Assembly (NCBI GenBank): GCA_002706095.1
Contig: PAJP01000005.1
Coordinates: 62,001 to 126,000 of the forward strand
DNA length: 64,000 nt
Direction of reading: 5' to 3'
Source: Methylophaga sp.
GTDB lineage: Bacteria; Pseudomonadota; Gammaproteobacteria; Nitrosococcales; Methylophagaceae
In this document: positions 19,601 to 27,368 of the stretch, one piece after another
Layout: every line of letters starts with the position of its first letter
Numbering within the stretch: position 1 is the stretch's first letter
Notes under the pieces: model-generated
Seen by the model: the letters and a program-made list of their open reading frames with translations, nothing else
Told to the model about the DNA's origin: nothing
Database searches by the model: none
Made by a program: the position numbers and the translations under genes

Positions 19601-20028
19601 AAGATGAAGGTGAAGGTGGCATAGACAAAAGATGAAATCGTCGAACCGATATACCCAAAACCAGCGCCGCGCGTCAGCAAGTCCATATCCAGACCATATT
19701 TAGCGGCGTAATGACTGATCGGCAAGCTGGTTAAGAAAATAATTAAACTAACGGTTAAGATTGCCCAAAAGGCATTGGTAAAGCCATAGTTGACGGCAAT
19801 AGTACCGCCGATAGCTTCTAGAACCAGAAACGATATCGCACCCAACGCGGTATTTGAGACACGAAAAATGGGCCATTTTCGGAACGAATTTGGCGTAAAC
19901 CTTAAGGCATAATCTTCCAGAGTCTCGTTAGCTACCCAGGTATTGTAATCACGTCGTATTTTAACAATACGTTGTGGTGCTTCATTCTCAGCAGAAGGAG
20001 TGATGGCATCATTCGGTGTCAAATTCAT
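16609..20028 (-). CDS. NCS1-type permease fused to hybrid sensor histidine kinase
   Basis: This is a giant fusion of about 1,139 residues. Residues below are counted from an alternative TTG start at 20070; subtract 14 for the ATG used here, which I prefer but which has no clear ribosome site. About 30-510 is a 12-helix NCS1 (purine/pyrimidine/hydantoin permease) domain beginning DYNTWVANETLEDYALRF. About 520-566 is a Cys-rich zinc-finger-like segment (CSICGRDY, CPAYQGPICSLCC, CNDACKPHG). Two more helices follow, then HisKA with phospho-His in ISHELRTPLNS (near 710). The ATPase has G boxes DTGPGID and GGTGLGL. A receiver has phospho-Asp in DIIFMDLAMPEMDG (near 998), followed by a helical tail. 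By analogy with CbrA (permease of another family fused to a kinase), it probably senses a nitrogen compound during transport or binding. Confidence 0.93.
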   Translation of the reverse strand: MNLTPNDAITPSAENEAPQRIVKIRRDYNTWVANETLEDYALRFTPNSFRKWPIFRVSNTALGAISFLVLEAIGGTIAVNYGFTNAFWAILTVSLIIFLTSLPISHYAAKYGLDMDLLTRGAGFGYIGSTISSFVYATFTFILFALEAVIMAYALSLYFTIPLYVSYLICAVVVIPLVTHGVTLISRIQMLTQPLWLFMMILPLVFIFIKQPDAFSGLMNFAGESGYDSDFNIYMFGTAVAIGMALIPQVGEQVDFLRFMPERTKKNSFQWHLGVLMAGPGWISMGMAKMFIGALLAYLALMAGMSIEEAINPTHMYYVGFSYVFANTDVLLAVTVFFVVLSQIKINITNAYAGSLAWSNFFARLTHSHPGRVVWLLFNVLIATMLMLLDVFQALEQILGLYSNIAISWITAVVADLVINKPLGLSPKGVEFRRAYLYDINPVGVGAMGIASLISVTAFLGVFGLEAQAFSSFIAMFTALVASPLIAWYTKGKYYLARQPFTFHPSKTKETCSICGRDYEIQDVAYCPAYQGPICSLCCCLDARCNDACKPHGRLTSQWENIISKVLPQALSGNIHSGVGHYLLLMSLTVLILASIFGLIYVHISLTVTEYSAHIMPAIQLGFIKAFSALVLVSGIIVWWLVLTSQSRNVAQQESNNQNNLLQREIILHKQTDAELQQARVVAEQANQAKSRYITGISHELRTPLNSILGYAQLLDNNDDIVGNNKHATKVILRSGEHLLSLIEGTLDIARIESGKLQFDIKSLRFPEYIQQIVSMFEIQAKNKGLRFHYSIPDDLPPVVRADHKRLSQILINIIGNAVKYTREGGIDIHFSYAREFLSIEVADTGPGIDEKDIENIFQPFVRGNTATGVGGTGLGLTICKLLTQLMGGVLDLESKVGEGTTFYIRLFLPTVRLDEALPSLAMRMPVGYKGPRRKLLVVDNEPIDRELLMNVLTPLGFEVKEAASGPECLRIYPDFKPDIIFMDLAMPEMDGWETCHLIRNVHQSDVHICIISANAFDRNLENSSGILPSDFVLKPVNLMELINWIGERLHLEWIQADETVPETDESIDSEQIIPETHVLESLLEMLDLGYIMGVREIIDELESQGMASQTFINEMRQMAESFQLENMKQFIKEKLQND

Positions 20029-20100
20029 ATCCTGACGTTGGGAAGATGCTTTTGCCTGTCCGTTAAACAAACAGCAACTTGGTACAACAAACGATTCAAC

Positions 20101-20147
20101 ATCTTAACTGATGCTCATAGTCATTTTATCTACGTAATTCTACGTAG
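20101..20147 (-). promoter_or_regulatory. Predicted promoter and operator of the permease-kinase gene
   Basis: CTACGTA-ATTC-TACGTAG (20130-20147) is a perfect 7+4+7 inverted repeat. On the minus strand it abuts a poor -35 (ATAAAA, 20124-20129), a 17-bp spacer and a -10-like TAAGAT (20101-20106). This is the geometry of an activator bound over the -35. The same 16-bp core, one base differently spaced, lies in the fmdC promoter. The -10 and -35 are my readings of the sequence, not mapped sites. Confidence 0.55.
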
Positions 20148-20157
20148 GTAAAAAAAC

Positions 20158-20176
20158 GTCCTGACAATGTCAGGAC
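20158..20176 (-). terminator. Intrinsic terminator of the urease/amide run
   Basis: GTCCTGACA-A-TGTCAGGAC is a perfect 9-bp stem located 30 bp after the ureJ stop. On the minus strand it is followed by GTTTTTTT. Confidence 0.9.
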
Positions 20177-20206
20177 ATTTTTATGGTCAATATCAACAGG
20201 CGTGTT

Positions 20207-20776
20207 TTAAGCTATTAGGAAAAAGGCGCCTGCCACGGCTAATACAGATATTAGCAGGCTTTGTAGATACTGGCCTATACGATCTTTCTGACGGCCCAAC
20301 AAGAACCCCACAGCCAGCAAACCGGCTGTTGTCAGTGTTAATCCCAGAATCGCCATAAAGCCATGTTCGGCCAGAATTAATTCTTGACCATGTACAAAAC
20401 CATGCATCAGACCAAACATGCTTGTCAGCATCAGTTGCCATAACGCACTGATTCTGGCACTCAAGAAGAGAATGAGCCCCATTGCCAGCACACTCACAGC
20501 TATACCTAGCTCAACCATACTAGACGCAGTCATGAAGGCCCCCATAGTCAGGCCGATCAATAAAAAGATGATAAATAAGGTCGGTATTTGAAAGCGATTT
20601 TCAGTGGGTGCACGTGCTGCCCAGAACCCGATTGCCAACATCACTAATAAATGATCCAAACCGGTTAACGGATGCAAAAACCCACTCATAAACCCGACTG
20701 CGTCATGGCCTGGGTGTGCCATCGCCGTCAACGGAAATCCGACTAATGCCATTAAAATTAAAAGGCTTTTTTTCAT
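20207..20776 (-). CDS. ureJ: HupE/UreJ family nickel permease
   Basis: This membrane protein of about 189 residues is the likely nickel-uptake partner of urease. I chose the ATG at 20776 because GAGGAA lies 6 bp upstream; the frame extends two codons to a TTG. The signal-like N-terminus ends at AMAHPGHD. The family motif HPLTGLDHLLVML (His and Asp for nickel) and a second His motif, MHGFVHGQEL, are present, with about six helices. It is the last gene of the urease operon, 15 nt after ureG, as in many gammaproteobacteria. HupE relatives also serve hydrogenases, but no hydrogenase gene is seen here. Confidence 0.9.
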   Translation of the reverse strand: MKKSLLILMALVGFPLTAMAHPGHDAVGFMSGFLHPLTGLDHLLVMLAIGFWAARAPTENRFQIPTLFIIFLLIGLTMGAFMTASSMVELGIAVSVLAMGLILFLSARISALWQLMLTSMFGLMHGFVHGQELILAEHGFMAILGLTLTTAGLLAVGFLLGRQKDRIGQYLQSLLISVLAVAGAFFLIA

Positions 20777-20797
20777 TATCAATTCCTCATCTAAAAA

Positions 20798-21406
20798 TTA
20801 GTGCAGCATTAAGCCTTGTTTTTCAATAAACAGGATAATGTCATCCAGACCTTGCTCATCTTTCAGGTTGGTAAAAAAGAACGGACGTTCCCCACGCATA
20901 CGTTTGGCATCTTCATCCATCACGTCTAAGGAAGCACCTACCAGTGGCGCCAAGTCTGTTTTATTAATAATCAGCAAATCAGATTTGGTAATACCTGGGC
21001 CACCTTTACGCGGTATTTTTTCACCGGCTGATACGTCAATGACATATAAGGTCAAGTCGGAAAGCTCTGGACTAAATGTGGCGGCTAAATTATCACCACC
21101 GCTTTCAATAAAGACGATATCTAATGGCTCGAAACGTTTACTCAACTGTGCCACGGCTTCCAGATTCATCGACGCATCTTCACGGATCGCTGTATGCGGA
21201 CAACCACCGGTTTCCACACCAATAATCCGGTCTGCTGACAGGGCTTCATTTCGGGTTAGGAACTGTGCATCTTCTTTGGTATAAATATCATTAGTGACAA
21301 CGGCAATATTATAGGTATCACGCAGACGTTTACATAAAGCTAATGTTAATGCCGTTTTACCTGAGCCGACTGGCCCGCCGATCCCCACCCGTAATGGTTC
21401 TTTCAT
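20798..21406 (-). CDS. ureG: Urease accessory GTPase UreG
   Basis: This 202-residue SIMIBI-class GTPase powers nickel insertion into apo-urease as part of the UreDFG complex and hands nickel to the site. The P-loop [11 protein letters not shown] is near residue 10. The metal-binding CPH motif is in [11 protein letters not shown] near 67. Downstream are [15 protein letters not shown] and the switch region [25 protein letters not shown] is the guanine-specificity motif. Length is normal. It sits between ureF and ureJ in a compact operon. Confidence 0.98.
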   Translation of the reverse strand: MKEPLRVGIGGPVGSGKTALTLALCKRLRDTYNIAVVTNDIYTKEDAQFLTRNEALSADRIIGVETGGCPHTAIREDASMNLEAVAQLSKRFEPLDIVFIESGGDNLAATFSPELSDLTLYVIDVSAGEKIPRKGGPGITKSDLLIINKTDLAPLVGASLDVMDEDAKRMRGERPFFFTNLKDEQGLDDIILFIEKQGLMLH

Positions 21407-21418
21407 TTATACCTCACT

Positions 21419-22102
21419 TTAAGAACGGAATAATCTCGAATATTGTGTTTCATGCCGACAGCTGGCTATGCTCAATGCAGGACAGAAATTACTCATTTCA
21501 TCATCAGCACATTGCATAGCCTGTTCAATGACGGCCGTAATATTTTCACTAACGGCAACCAAAATTTGTTGACCTGCCACTTGTCCTAATGGAATCGTTT
21601 TCATTGCCGCACTGACCTGATTTTCAATCCATGACCAGGCATAAACATGCAACGTTTCCGCCAATGATATTTGCCAGTTCACCGCCGTGCCCGCATACAC
21701 AGTAGGAAAACTGGGCTCATCAATGACAGTGATCACCTCTAATTTTGCTTGCGGCCAGGCATCTAAATCCTGTTGCAGACGTAATAAGGAATAGCCCATT
21801 TGTCTGGATTCAAGCCAGGTTTCAGCACTGTCTCGACCCGCCTTATAGAAGCTATCCCAATGTTGAATGGCTGATTCATCCATGTTTTGCCATGCCTCAA
21901 ACAAACGTTTCATCACTGGCAATTCAAATTGCGCATAATAGGTCAGCAATACATCAGATATCCAACGCTGTGCGGTTGGTTTATCCGTCACATCGCCCGA
22001 TTCAATGGCCCATTCAAAGCCTTGAGAATAACTGTAGGCACCAATAGGTAAAGCTGGGCTGGCCAGTTGTAATAAGCGTGAAAATGCGGCTGTGGTTTTC
22101 AT
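21419..22102 (-). CDS. ureF: Urease accessory protein UreF
   Basis: This 227-residue all-helical protein bridges UreD and UreG in the nickel-insertion complex and gates UreG GTPase activity. The N-terminal LLQLASPALPIGAYSYSQGFEWAIESGDV is the classic UreF signature. The start follows the ureE stop by 2 bp, and its end is 12 bp from ureG. The C-terminus ends CRHETQYSRLFRS, the usual tail that contacts UreD. Nothing unusual is seen. Confidence 0.97.
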   Translation of the reverse strand: MKTTAAFSRLLQLASPALPIGAYSYSQGFEWAIESGDVTDKPTAQRWISDVLLTYYAQFELPVMKRLFEAWQNMDESAIQHWDSFYKAGRDSAETWLESRQMGYSLLRLQQDLDAWPQAKLEVITVIDEPSFPTVYAGTAVNWQISLAETLHVYAWSWIENQVSAAMKTIPLGQVAGQQILVAVSENITAVIEQAMQCADDEMSNFCPALSIASCRHETQYSRLFRS

Positions 22103-22104
22103 GG

Positions 22105-22596
22105 TTAATGATGGTGATGATGTGAATGATGATCATGGTCGTGATCATCGTCATGATGATGGTGATGTCCACCGCCATAAGCGCCGGCCTCGGGTTCAAA
22201 CGGCGCGTCAGTCTCTTCCACAGTCACATGTAAACCTAACAACATGTCTTTTAACACATAATCACTTTCCAGCTTCAGCCAGCCATCACCAATTTCTAAT
22301 GGCACATGGCGATTACCTAAATGATAGGCTGCCCGCATCAAATCATGTGCAGAATGGGTGGTGACAATCATGACTTTTTGATCAGCCGCTTGTACCTGAA
22401 TAATAGAGCCATCATCCGCCTGCAAAATATCACCGCCGCGTAAGATTTCTCCACGTGGCATAAATATCGCCGCCTCACGACCTGAAGCCAGATTGACCCG
22501 GATACGACTTTTTTGACGTAAATCAAAACTCATCGATACCATGTCATCAAACTCGCTGATGCCGTTATTGCTTAATTTTGTGTGTATTTCAAGCAT
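22105..22596 (-). CDS. ureE: Urease nickel metallochaperone UreE
   Basis: This 163-residue nickel carrier delivers the metal to UreG. The N-terminal peptide-binding domain contains FDLRQKSRIRVNLASGREAAIFMPRG. The metal-binding domain has YHLGNRHVPLEIGDGWLKL, whose His is the conserved dimer-interface ligand. The C-terminus is a long His/Asp tail (GGGHHHHHDDDHDHDHHSHHHHH), like that of Klebsiella UreE, suggesting nickel storage capacity. It lies 9 bp after ureC. Confidence 0.97.
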   Translation of the reverse strand: MLEIHTKLSNNGISEFDDMVSMSFDLRQKSRIRVNLASGREAAIFMPRGEILRGGDILQADDGSIIQVQAADQKVMIVTTHSAHDLMRAAYHLGNRHVPLEIGDGWLKLESDYVLKDMLLGLHVTVEETDAPFEPEAGAYGGGHHHHHDDDHDHDHHSHHHHH

Positions 22597-22605
22597 AGTC
22601 TTACT

Positions 22606-24324
22606 CTAAAAAAGGAAATAGCGTTGTGCCATAGGGAGTTCCGTAGCCGGATCACAAATCAGTAATTCACCATCAGCCAGCACTTGATACGTTTCAGGAT
22701 CGACACTGATTTCCGGTGTGGCATCGTTTAGCACCATATCTTTTTTGGTCACTTGACGGCAGTTCTTCACGGCAACAAGTGGTTTGGATAAATTCAGTTT
22801 TTTCACCTCAGGATTATCCATCGCGGCCTGAGAGACAAAGGTCAATGAGCTTTTCAGGCCTTTACCAAAACTGGCAAACATGGGGCGATAATGAACAGGT
22901 TGCGGTGTCGGAATAGAGGCATTGGGATCGCCCATAACGGCTGAGGCAATACTGCCACCTTTTAAGATCAAAGTCGGTTTTACCCCAAAAAAAGCAGGTC
23001 GCCATAAAACGAGATCAGCAAACTTGCCCGGTTCTATTGAGCCAACAATATGGGAAATACCGTGAGTAATGGCCGGATTGATGGTGTACTTAGCGATATA
23101 ACGTTTGACGCGAAAGTTATCAGTATTCTCAGCGCCATCTTTGGTATCTTCAGGCAAGCTGCCACGCTGGACTTTCATTTTATGGGCTGTTTGCCAGGTA
23201 CGCATGATCACTTCACCAACCCGCCCCATCGCCTGTGAATCAGATGACATCATCGCAAAGGCGCCGGTGTCATGGAGAATATCTTCAGCAGCAATAGTTT
23301 CACGGCGAATTCTCGACTCAGCAAACGCCACATCTTCAGCAATCGCAGGGTCAAGATGATGACATACCATCAACATATCCAAATGCTCATCCAACGTATT
23401 CACCGTGAAAGGTCGGGTGGGATTTGTGGATGACGGTAAGACATTTTGTGAACTGATGGCTTTAATGATATCCGGTGCATGACCACCACCGGCACCCTCA
23501 GTATGAAACGTATGGATAGTGCGATCTTTAAATGCCGCTAACGTCGTTTCAACAAAACCTGACTCGTTCAAGGTGTCACTATGAATCGCTACCTGGACAT
23601 CCATTTCTTCTGCCACACTTAAACAGTTATCAATGGCGGCTGGCGTCGTACCCCAGTCCTCATGCAACTTCAGACCAATCACGCCAGCTTCGACTTGTTC
23701 ACGCGCTGGTTCAGGTAAAGAGACATTACCTTTACCGAAAAAGCCCATATTCATTGGAAACGCTTCGGCCGCTTCCAGCATTCGATGAATATGCCAAGGT
23801 CCTGGCGTGCAGGTTGTGGCAAACGTGCCTGTGGCTGGTCCGGTGCCGCCACCTAACATCGTGGTGACACCTGAGGTGAGTGCTTCTTCAATTTGTTGTG
23901 GACAGATCCAATGAATATGACTGTCAATGCCACCTGCCGTGAGAATCATACCTTCACCGGCAATAACCTCAGTACCGGCACCAATAGGAATAGTCACGTT
24001 CGGTTGAATATCTGGATTACCCGCTTTACCAATTTGCCAGATATGGCCATCTTTTAACCCTACATCTGCTTTGATAATGCCAGTTACAGCATCGATAATC
24101 AGTGCATTAGTAATGACCGTGTCAGCCACTTCGGCTGCAGACAGTTGTGATTGCCCCATGCCATCACGAATCACTTTACCACCACCGAATTTCACTTCTT
24201 CGCCGTAGGTAGTGAGATCTTTTTCAACCTCGATCCACAGCTCGGTATCGGCAAGACGAATTTTGTCACCCACCGTTGGACCGAACATTTCAGCATAGGC
24301 CTGACGAGAAATTTTAACGCTCAT
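22606..24324 (-). CDS. ureC: Urease alpha subunit
   Basis: This 572-residue nickel amidohydrolase is the catalytic subunit that hydrolyses urea to ammonia and carbamate. Active-site residues are visible: the HxH pair in [11 protein letters not shown], the carbamylated Lys in GLKLHEDWG, the bridging His residues ([11 protein letters not shown] and [15 protein letters not shown]), the mobile-flap His in MVCHHLDP, and the catalytic Asp in [11 protein letters not shown]. Length matches the family. The start overlaps ureB by 4 bp (ATGA), so the subunits are translationally coupled. Confidence 0.99.
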   Translation of the reverse strand: MSVKISRQAYAEMFGPTVGDKIRLADTELWIEVEKDLTTYGEEVKFGGGKVIRDGMGQSQLSAAEVADTVITNALIIDAVTGIIKADVGLKDGHIWQIGKAGNPDIQPNVTIPIGAGTEVIAGEGMILTAGGIDSHIHWICPQQIEEALTSGVTTMLGGGTGPATGTFATTCTPGPWHIHRMLEAAEAFPMNMGFFGKGNVSLPEPAREQVEAGVIGLKLHEDWGTTPAAIDNCLSVAEEMDVQVAIHSDTLNESGFVETTLAAFKDRTIHTFHTEGAGGGHAPDIIKAISSQNVLPSSTNPTRPFTVNTLDEHLDMLMVCHHLDPAIAEDVAFAESRIRRETIAAEDILHDTGAFAMMSSDSQAMGRVGEVIMRTWQTAHKMKVQRGSLPEDTKDGAENTDNFRVKRYIAKYTINPAITHGISHIVGSIEPGKFADLVLWRPAFFGVKPTLILKGGSIASAVMGDPNASIPTPQPVHYRPMFASFGKGLKSSLTFVSQAAMDNPEVKKLNLSKPLVAVKNCRQVTKKDMVLNDATPEISVDPETYQVLADGELLICDPATELPMAQRYFLF

Positions 24325-24638
24325 GACAAGGCTCCCATGACTTTACCCGCAAACCCGTATACTGTTTGGGCACCTGCCAGTTTAACCAGCTCAACACTAC
24401 GCATTTGGCCTGGTTCAAACCGAACAGCCGTGCCAGCTGTTATATTCAGACGAAAGCCATAGGCCTGATCGCGGTCAAACAACAAGGCATCATTGACTTC
24501 ATAAAAATGATAGTGCGAACCGACCTGGACTGGACGATCACCTGAATTGGAAACATCAATGAGTTTGGTCTCACGCTGAACATTCAGCTCAATATCACCA
24601 TTTGCAAAACGCATTTCACCTGGAATCATCTTTGTCAC
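24321..24638 (-). CDS. ureB: Urease beta subunit
   Basis: This 105-residue structural subunit of the (alpha-beta-gamma)3 enzyme has the typical N-terminus [16 protein letters not shown] one or two residues in, and the core motif [17 protein letters not shown]. It follows ureA by 1 bp and overlaps ureC by 4 bp. Beta and gamma are separate genes as in Klebsiella, not fused as in Helicobacter. Confidence 0.98.
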   Translation of the reverse strand: MTKMIPGEMRFANGDIELNVQRETKLIDVSNSGDRPVQVGSHYHFYEVNDALLFDRDQAYGFRLNITAGTAVRFEPGQMRSVELVKLAGAQTVYGFAGKVMGALS

Positions 24639-24639
24639 C

Positions 24640-24942
24640 TCACACTATGGGGTCGTGTACAGTAATTAACTTAGTGCCATCAGGGAACGTGGCTTCCACT
24701 TGTATTTCGGTGACCATTTCCGCAATGCCATCCATTACATCTTCACGTGTCAGTAAAGTCGTACCATAACTCATCAGGTCACTGACACTTCGTCCGTCCC
24801 TGGCCCCTTCCATAATCGCTGCGGTGATATAAGCCACCGCTTCCGGATAATTTAATTTCACACCACGGTCTTTACGACGTTCTGCTAATAATGCAGCTGT
24901 AAAAATCAGTAACTTATCTTTTTCTCTTGGCGTTAAATCCAT
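24640..24942 (-). CDS. ureA: Urease gamma subunit
   Basis: This is the small (100-residue) structural subunit, with [23 protein letters not shown] at the N-terminus, followed by NYPEAVAYI and the C-terminal [16 protein letters not shown] chose the ATG at 24942 because AGGA lies 7 bp upstream; a GTG two codons earlier is too close to it. It follows ureD by about 20 bp and precedes ureB. Confidence 0.98.
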   Translation of the reverse strand: MDLTPREKDKLLIFTAALLAERRKDRGVKLNYPEAVAYITAAIMEGARDGRSVSDLMSYGTTLLTREDVMDGIAEMVTEIQVEATFPDGTKLITVHDPIV

Positions 24943-24961
24943 TGTCACATCCTATAATTAA

Positions 24962-25822
24962 TCAGGTTGCCCAAATACGTGGGCGTACAGCGTGTGAGTT
25001 TGCATACCATGGCCGCAGATAAGACCATAATTGTTCAAAATACTGTCGTGCTTCTTGTGCACAATTGCCGATATAGCGTGCTGTAAAGACTTCAGGGAGT
25101 GCGGAAACCCCATACTGCGCTACAGAGTTGAGTGTGACGTGTCGGCATTGCTCCATCACACTATCCGGGACATGACCGGCGGTAACCACAAAACTACCAA
25201 ACACGGGAAAACCGCGTAATCCAGCTAGCGATGTCAGCATAAGATTGTCCGGCTTAAATACCGCGTTCTCTTGCCATATCAAGCGATCGTCACGCTTTAT
25301 CTGCAACACTTGTTGATAACGCCCTTGTTGCCACTGTTCGCCACTAGCCTGCCGTCCAAGACAACTGATATCCCATCCCGCAAAATGCGCATTTTGGCTC
25401 AATTCGACCTGTGTTTTCAGCGTGACATCAGCACCATCAAACACAATATTTTCCTGAGGAAACCACTCGAGAAGACTGTCATCGTGCTGCTCAATAGTCA
25501 CGGTTTGACTGGCTTGTCGGCCAGCCGACTTATACCACTTGGTCGCACCAGGCGTCGTGATCAAACTCTTTGCAGAAGTTGCCAGCTCAAACAGAAGCTG
25601 TAGACGGTCACCACCCGCAACACCACCTGGAGGATGAATAACTAATGCATGTGCCGGATTAGGACCTTCGGGATAGAGACATTTTTGAATAGTTAAAGGA
25701 CCAGAGTGGGCCTTTTTTGCCAGAATCGTCTTACCATTTCGTTCGATAAAACTTAATTGAAGACGAGCATCCCAGCCTGTCATTGCAGTATTTACTTGGG
25801 TTCTGTCTATCAATTGCGTCAC
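24962..25822 (-). CDS. ureD: Urease accessory protein UreD (UreH)
   Basis: This is the scaffold that binds apo-urease and channels nickel. The core WDARLQLSFIERNGKTILAKKAHSGPLTIQKCLYPEG and PGGVAGGDRLQL is diagnostic. I chose the GTG at 25822, with CAGGA 8 bp upstream (286 residues). A GTG at 25870 keeps the frame open and has purine-rich DNA before it, so it cannot be excluded. It is the first urease gene and follows urtE by 86 bp (38 bp from the longer start). Confidence 0.93.
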   Translation of the reverse strand: MTQLIDRTQVNTAMTGWDARLQLSFIERNGKTILAKKAHSGPLTIQKCLYPEGPNPAHALVIHPPGGVAGGDRLQLLFELATSAKSLITTPGATKWYKSAGRQASQTVTIEQHDDSLLEWFPQENIVFDGADVTLKTQVELSQNAHFAGWDISCLGRQASGEQWQQGRYQQVLQIKRDDRLIWQENAVFKPDNLMLTSLAGLRGFPVFGSFVVTAGHVPDSVMEQCRHVTLNSVAQYGVSALPEVFTARYIGNCAQEARQYFEQLWSYLRPWYANSHAVRPRIWAT

Positions 25823-25863
25823 GCATTCTGTCCTGGTTTCATGCGATAAAAGATAACATGACA

Positions 25864-25901
25864 CCCCCACTCCCTATGCAAAAAACATTTGGGAATGGGG
25901 G
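25864..25901 (-). other. Hairpin between urtE and ureD
   Basis: CCCCCACTCCC (25864-25874) pairs with GGGAATGGGGG (25891-25901), with one mismatch and a 16-nt loop. No T-run follows on the minus strand, so it looks more like an mRNA-processing or attenuation hairpin than a full terminator. It covers the alternative upstream start of ureD. Confidence 0.4.
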
Positions 25902-25908
25902 CTGCCGG

Positions 25909-26598
25909 TTACACTGTCAGGTATTGTTTAATCTTAGCTGCATCCACATTTTCACGCAGATCTTCATGAATTAAATTACCTTTTTCGATCACCATGATGC
26001 GATCAGCGATATCCATAGTAAAGCTTAAAACCTGCTCAGATACCACAATAGTGATCTCACGCATTTGACGAATTTCATTTAAAACGCGGGCGATATCCTT
26101 AATGATAGACGGCTGAATACCTTCCGTCGGTTCATCCAATAACAATACTTTAGGATTAGTCACCAACGCACGCGCTATCGCTAATTGCTGCTGCTGACCA
26201 CCCGATAGATTACCGCCTTTACGATGACGCATTTCATGCAGCACAGGAAACAATGAAAAAATATCTTCCGGTATCGACTTCTGCTTTGATACCTGTAGAC
26301 CTGTTTCAATATTTTCCTGAACGGTCAGATTAGGGAAAATCATTCGACCTTGGGGCACATAGGCAAGACCATTCGCCACACGTTTGTAACTTTCCATACC
26401 ACTGAGATCTTGCCCTTCCAGATTCACTTTTGTCGACTGACTAGGCAAAATCCCCATCAAGGATTTGAATAAGGTCGTTTTACCCATGCCATTTCGGCCC
26501 ATAATCGCCAAGGTTTCATTCTTTTCAGCCTTGAAACTGATTTCATGAATGACTTCACTCTGGCCATAACTGACTTGCAGGTTTTCAACTTCGAACAT
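25909..26598 (-). CDS. urtE: Urea/amide ABC transporter ATP-binding protein UrtE
   Basis: This 229-residue ATPase of the branched-chain amino-acid/urea (HAAT) type resembles LivF. It has Walker A GRNGMGKTTL, signature LSGGQQQQLAIARAL, Walker B VLLLDEPTEGIQPS and an H-loop region with Ser in VVSEQVLSF, as in LivF/UrtE proteins. It pairs with UrtD on the cytoplasmic face of the UrtBC permease. It is separated from urtD by 23 bp. Confidence 0.94.
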   Translation of the reverse strand: MFEVENLQVSYGQSEVIHEISFKAEKNETLAIMGRNGMGKTTLFKSLMGILPSQSTKVNLEGQDLSGMESYKRVANGLAYVPQGRMIFPNLTVQENIETGLQVSKQKSIPEDIFSLFPVLHEMRHRKGGNLSGGQQQQLAIARALVTNPKVLLLDEPTEGIQPSIIKDIARVLNEIRQMREITIVVSEQVLSFTMDIADRIMVIEKGNLIHEDLRENVDAAKIKQYLTV

Positions 26599-26621
26599 GT
26601 TTTTATCTCCTCAATACCTGA

Positions 26622-27368
26622 TTAGTGGCCCAGATAGACTTCAATGACTTTTTCATCATTTTGTACATTGTCCATCGCGCCTTCAGCCAGAATTTTCCCT
26701 TGATGTAATACCGTAACTTTTCGTGCGATTTTTTTCACAAATTCCATATCATGCTCAATCACGATGACTGACCGATTTTGACAAATTCGGTTAAGCAACT
26801 CAGCTGTTTCGTCACGCTCCTTCGCACTCATACCCGCCACAGGCTCATCCAGCATAAGTAGCTCTGGATCCTGCATAAGTAACATACCGATTTCTAACCA
26901 CTGCTTTTGTCCATGACTCAACACAGCGGCTTCCGTATCCAATTCACCTAACAATTGAATTTCTTCTGCTATTTGTAAAACGGTATCGCGTACTTTATCG
27001 GTTGATTGAAAGAACAAACTCCCAAAGACGCCTCTGCCTTCTGGATAAGATACTTCCAGGTTTTGATAGACAGTCAGGTTTTCGTAAATGGAAGGCGTTT
27101 GGAATTTACGCCCAACTCCCGTTCTGACGATTTCATGCTCTGCCTGTTTGGTCAGTTCATGATTTTTGAATTTAATCGATCCTGAACTCGCTTTTGTCTT
27201 ACCACAAATCAAATCAAGCAAGGTGGTTTTACCGGCCCCATTCGGGCCGATAATCACACGCAGTTCATTCTTATCGATATACATATTTAATGTATCGACT
27301 GCTTTGAAGCCATCAAATGAGACGGTCAAATCTTCAATCGCTAACAGAAAATCAGTAGAGGTACTCAT
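26622..27368 (-). CDS. urtD: Urea/amide ABC transporter ATP-binding protein UrtD
   Basis: This 248-residue LivG-like ATPase has Walker A GPNGAGKTTL, Walker B LLMLDEPVAGMS and H-loop VIEHDMEFVK. The signature region reads LSHGQKQWLEIGMLL, the form typical of UrtD (LSHGQ instead of LSGGQ). This supports a urea rather than an amino-acid transporter. The start overlaps the urtC stop by 1 bp. Confidence 0.95.
   Translation of the reverse strand: MSTSTDFLLAIEDLTVSFDGFKAVDTLNMYIDKNELRVIIGPNGAGKTTLLDLICGKTKASSGSIKFKNHELTKQAEHEIVRTGVGRKFQTPSIYENLTVYQNLEVSYPEGRGVFGSLFFQSTDKVRDTVLQIAEEIQLLGELDTEAAVLSHGQKQWLEIGMLLMQDPELLMLDEPVAGMSAKERDETAELLNRICQNRSVIVIEHDMEFVKKIARKVTVLHQGKILAEGAMDNVQNDEKVIEVYLGH

Noticed and set aside
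20838..21284. A 148-codon plus-strand frame opposite ureG
   Set aside because: Exactly antisense to a highly conserved GTPase gene; no start signal and no domain.
22092..22364. His-rich plus-strand frame opposite the ureE tail
   Set aside because: Produced by the GAT/CAT repeat of the UreE His/Asp tail read backwards.
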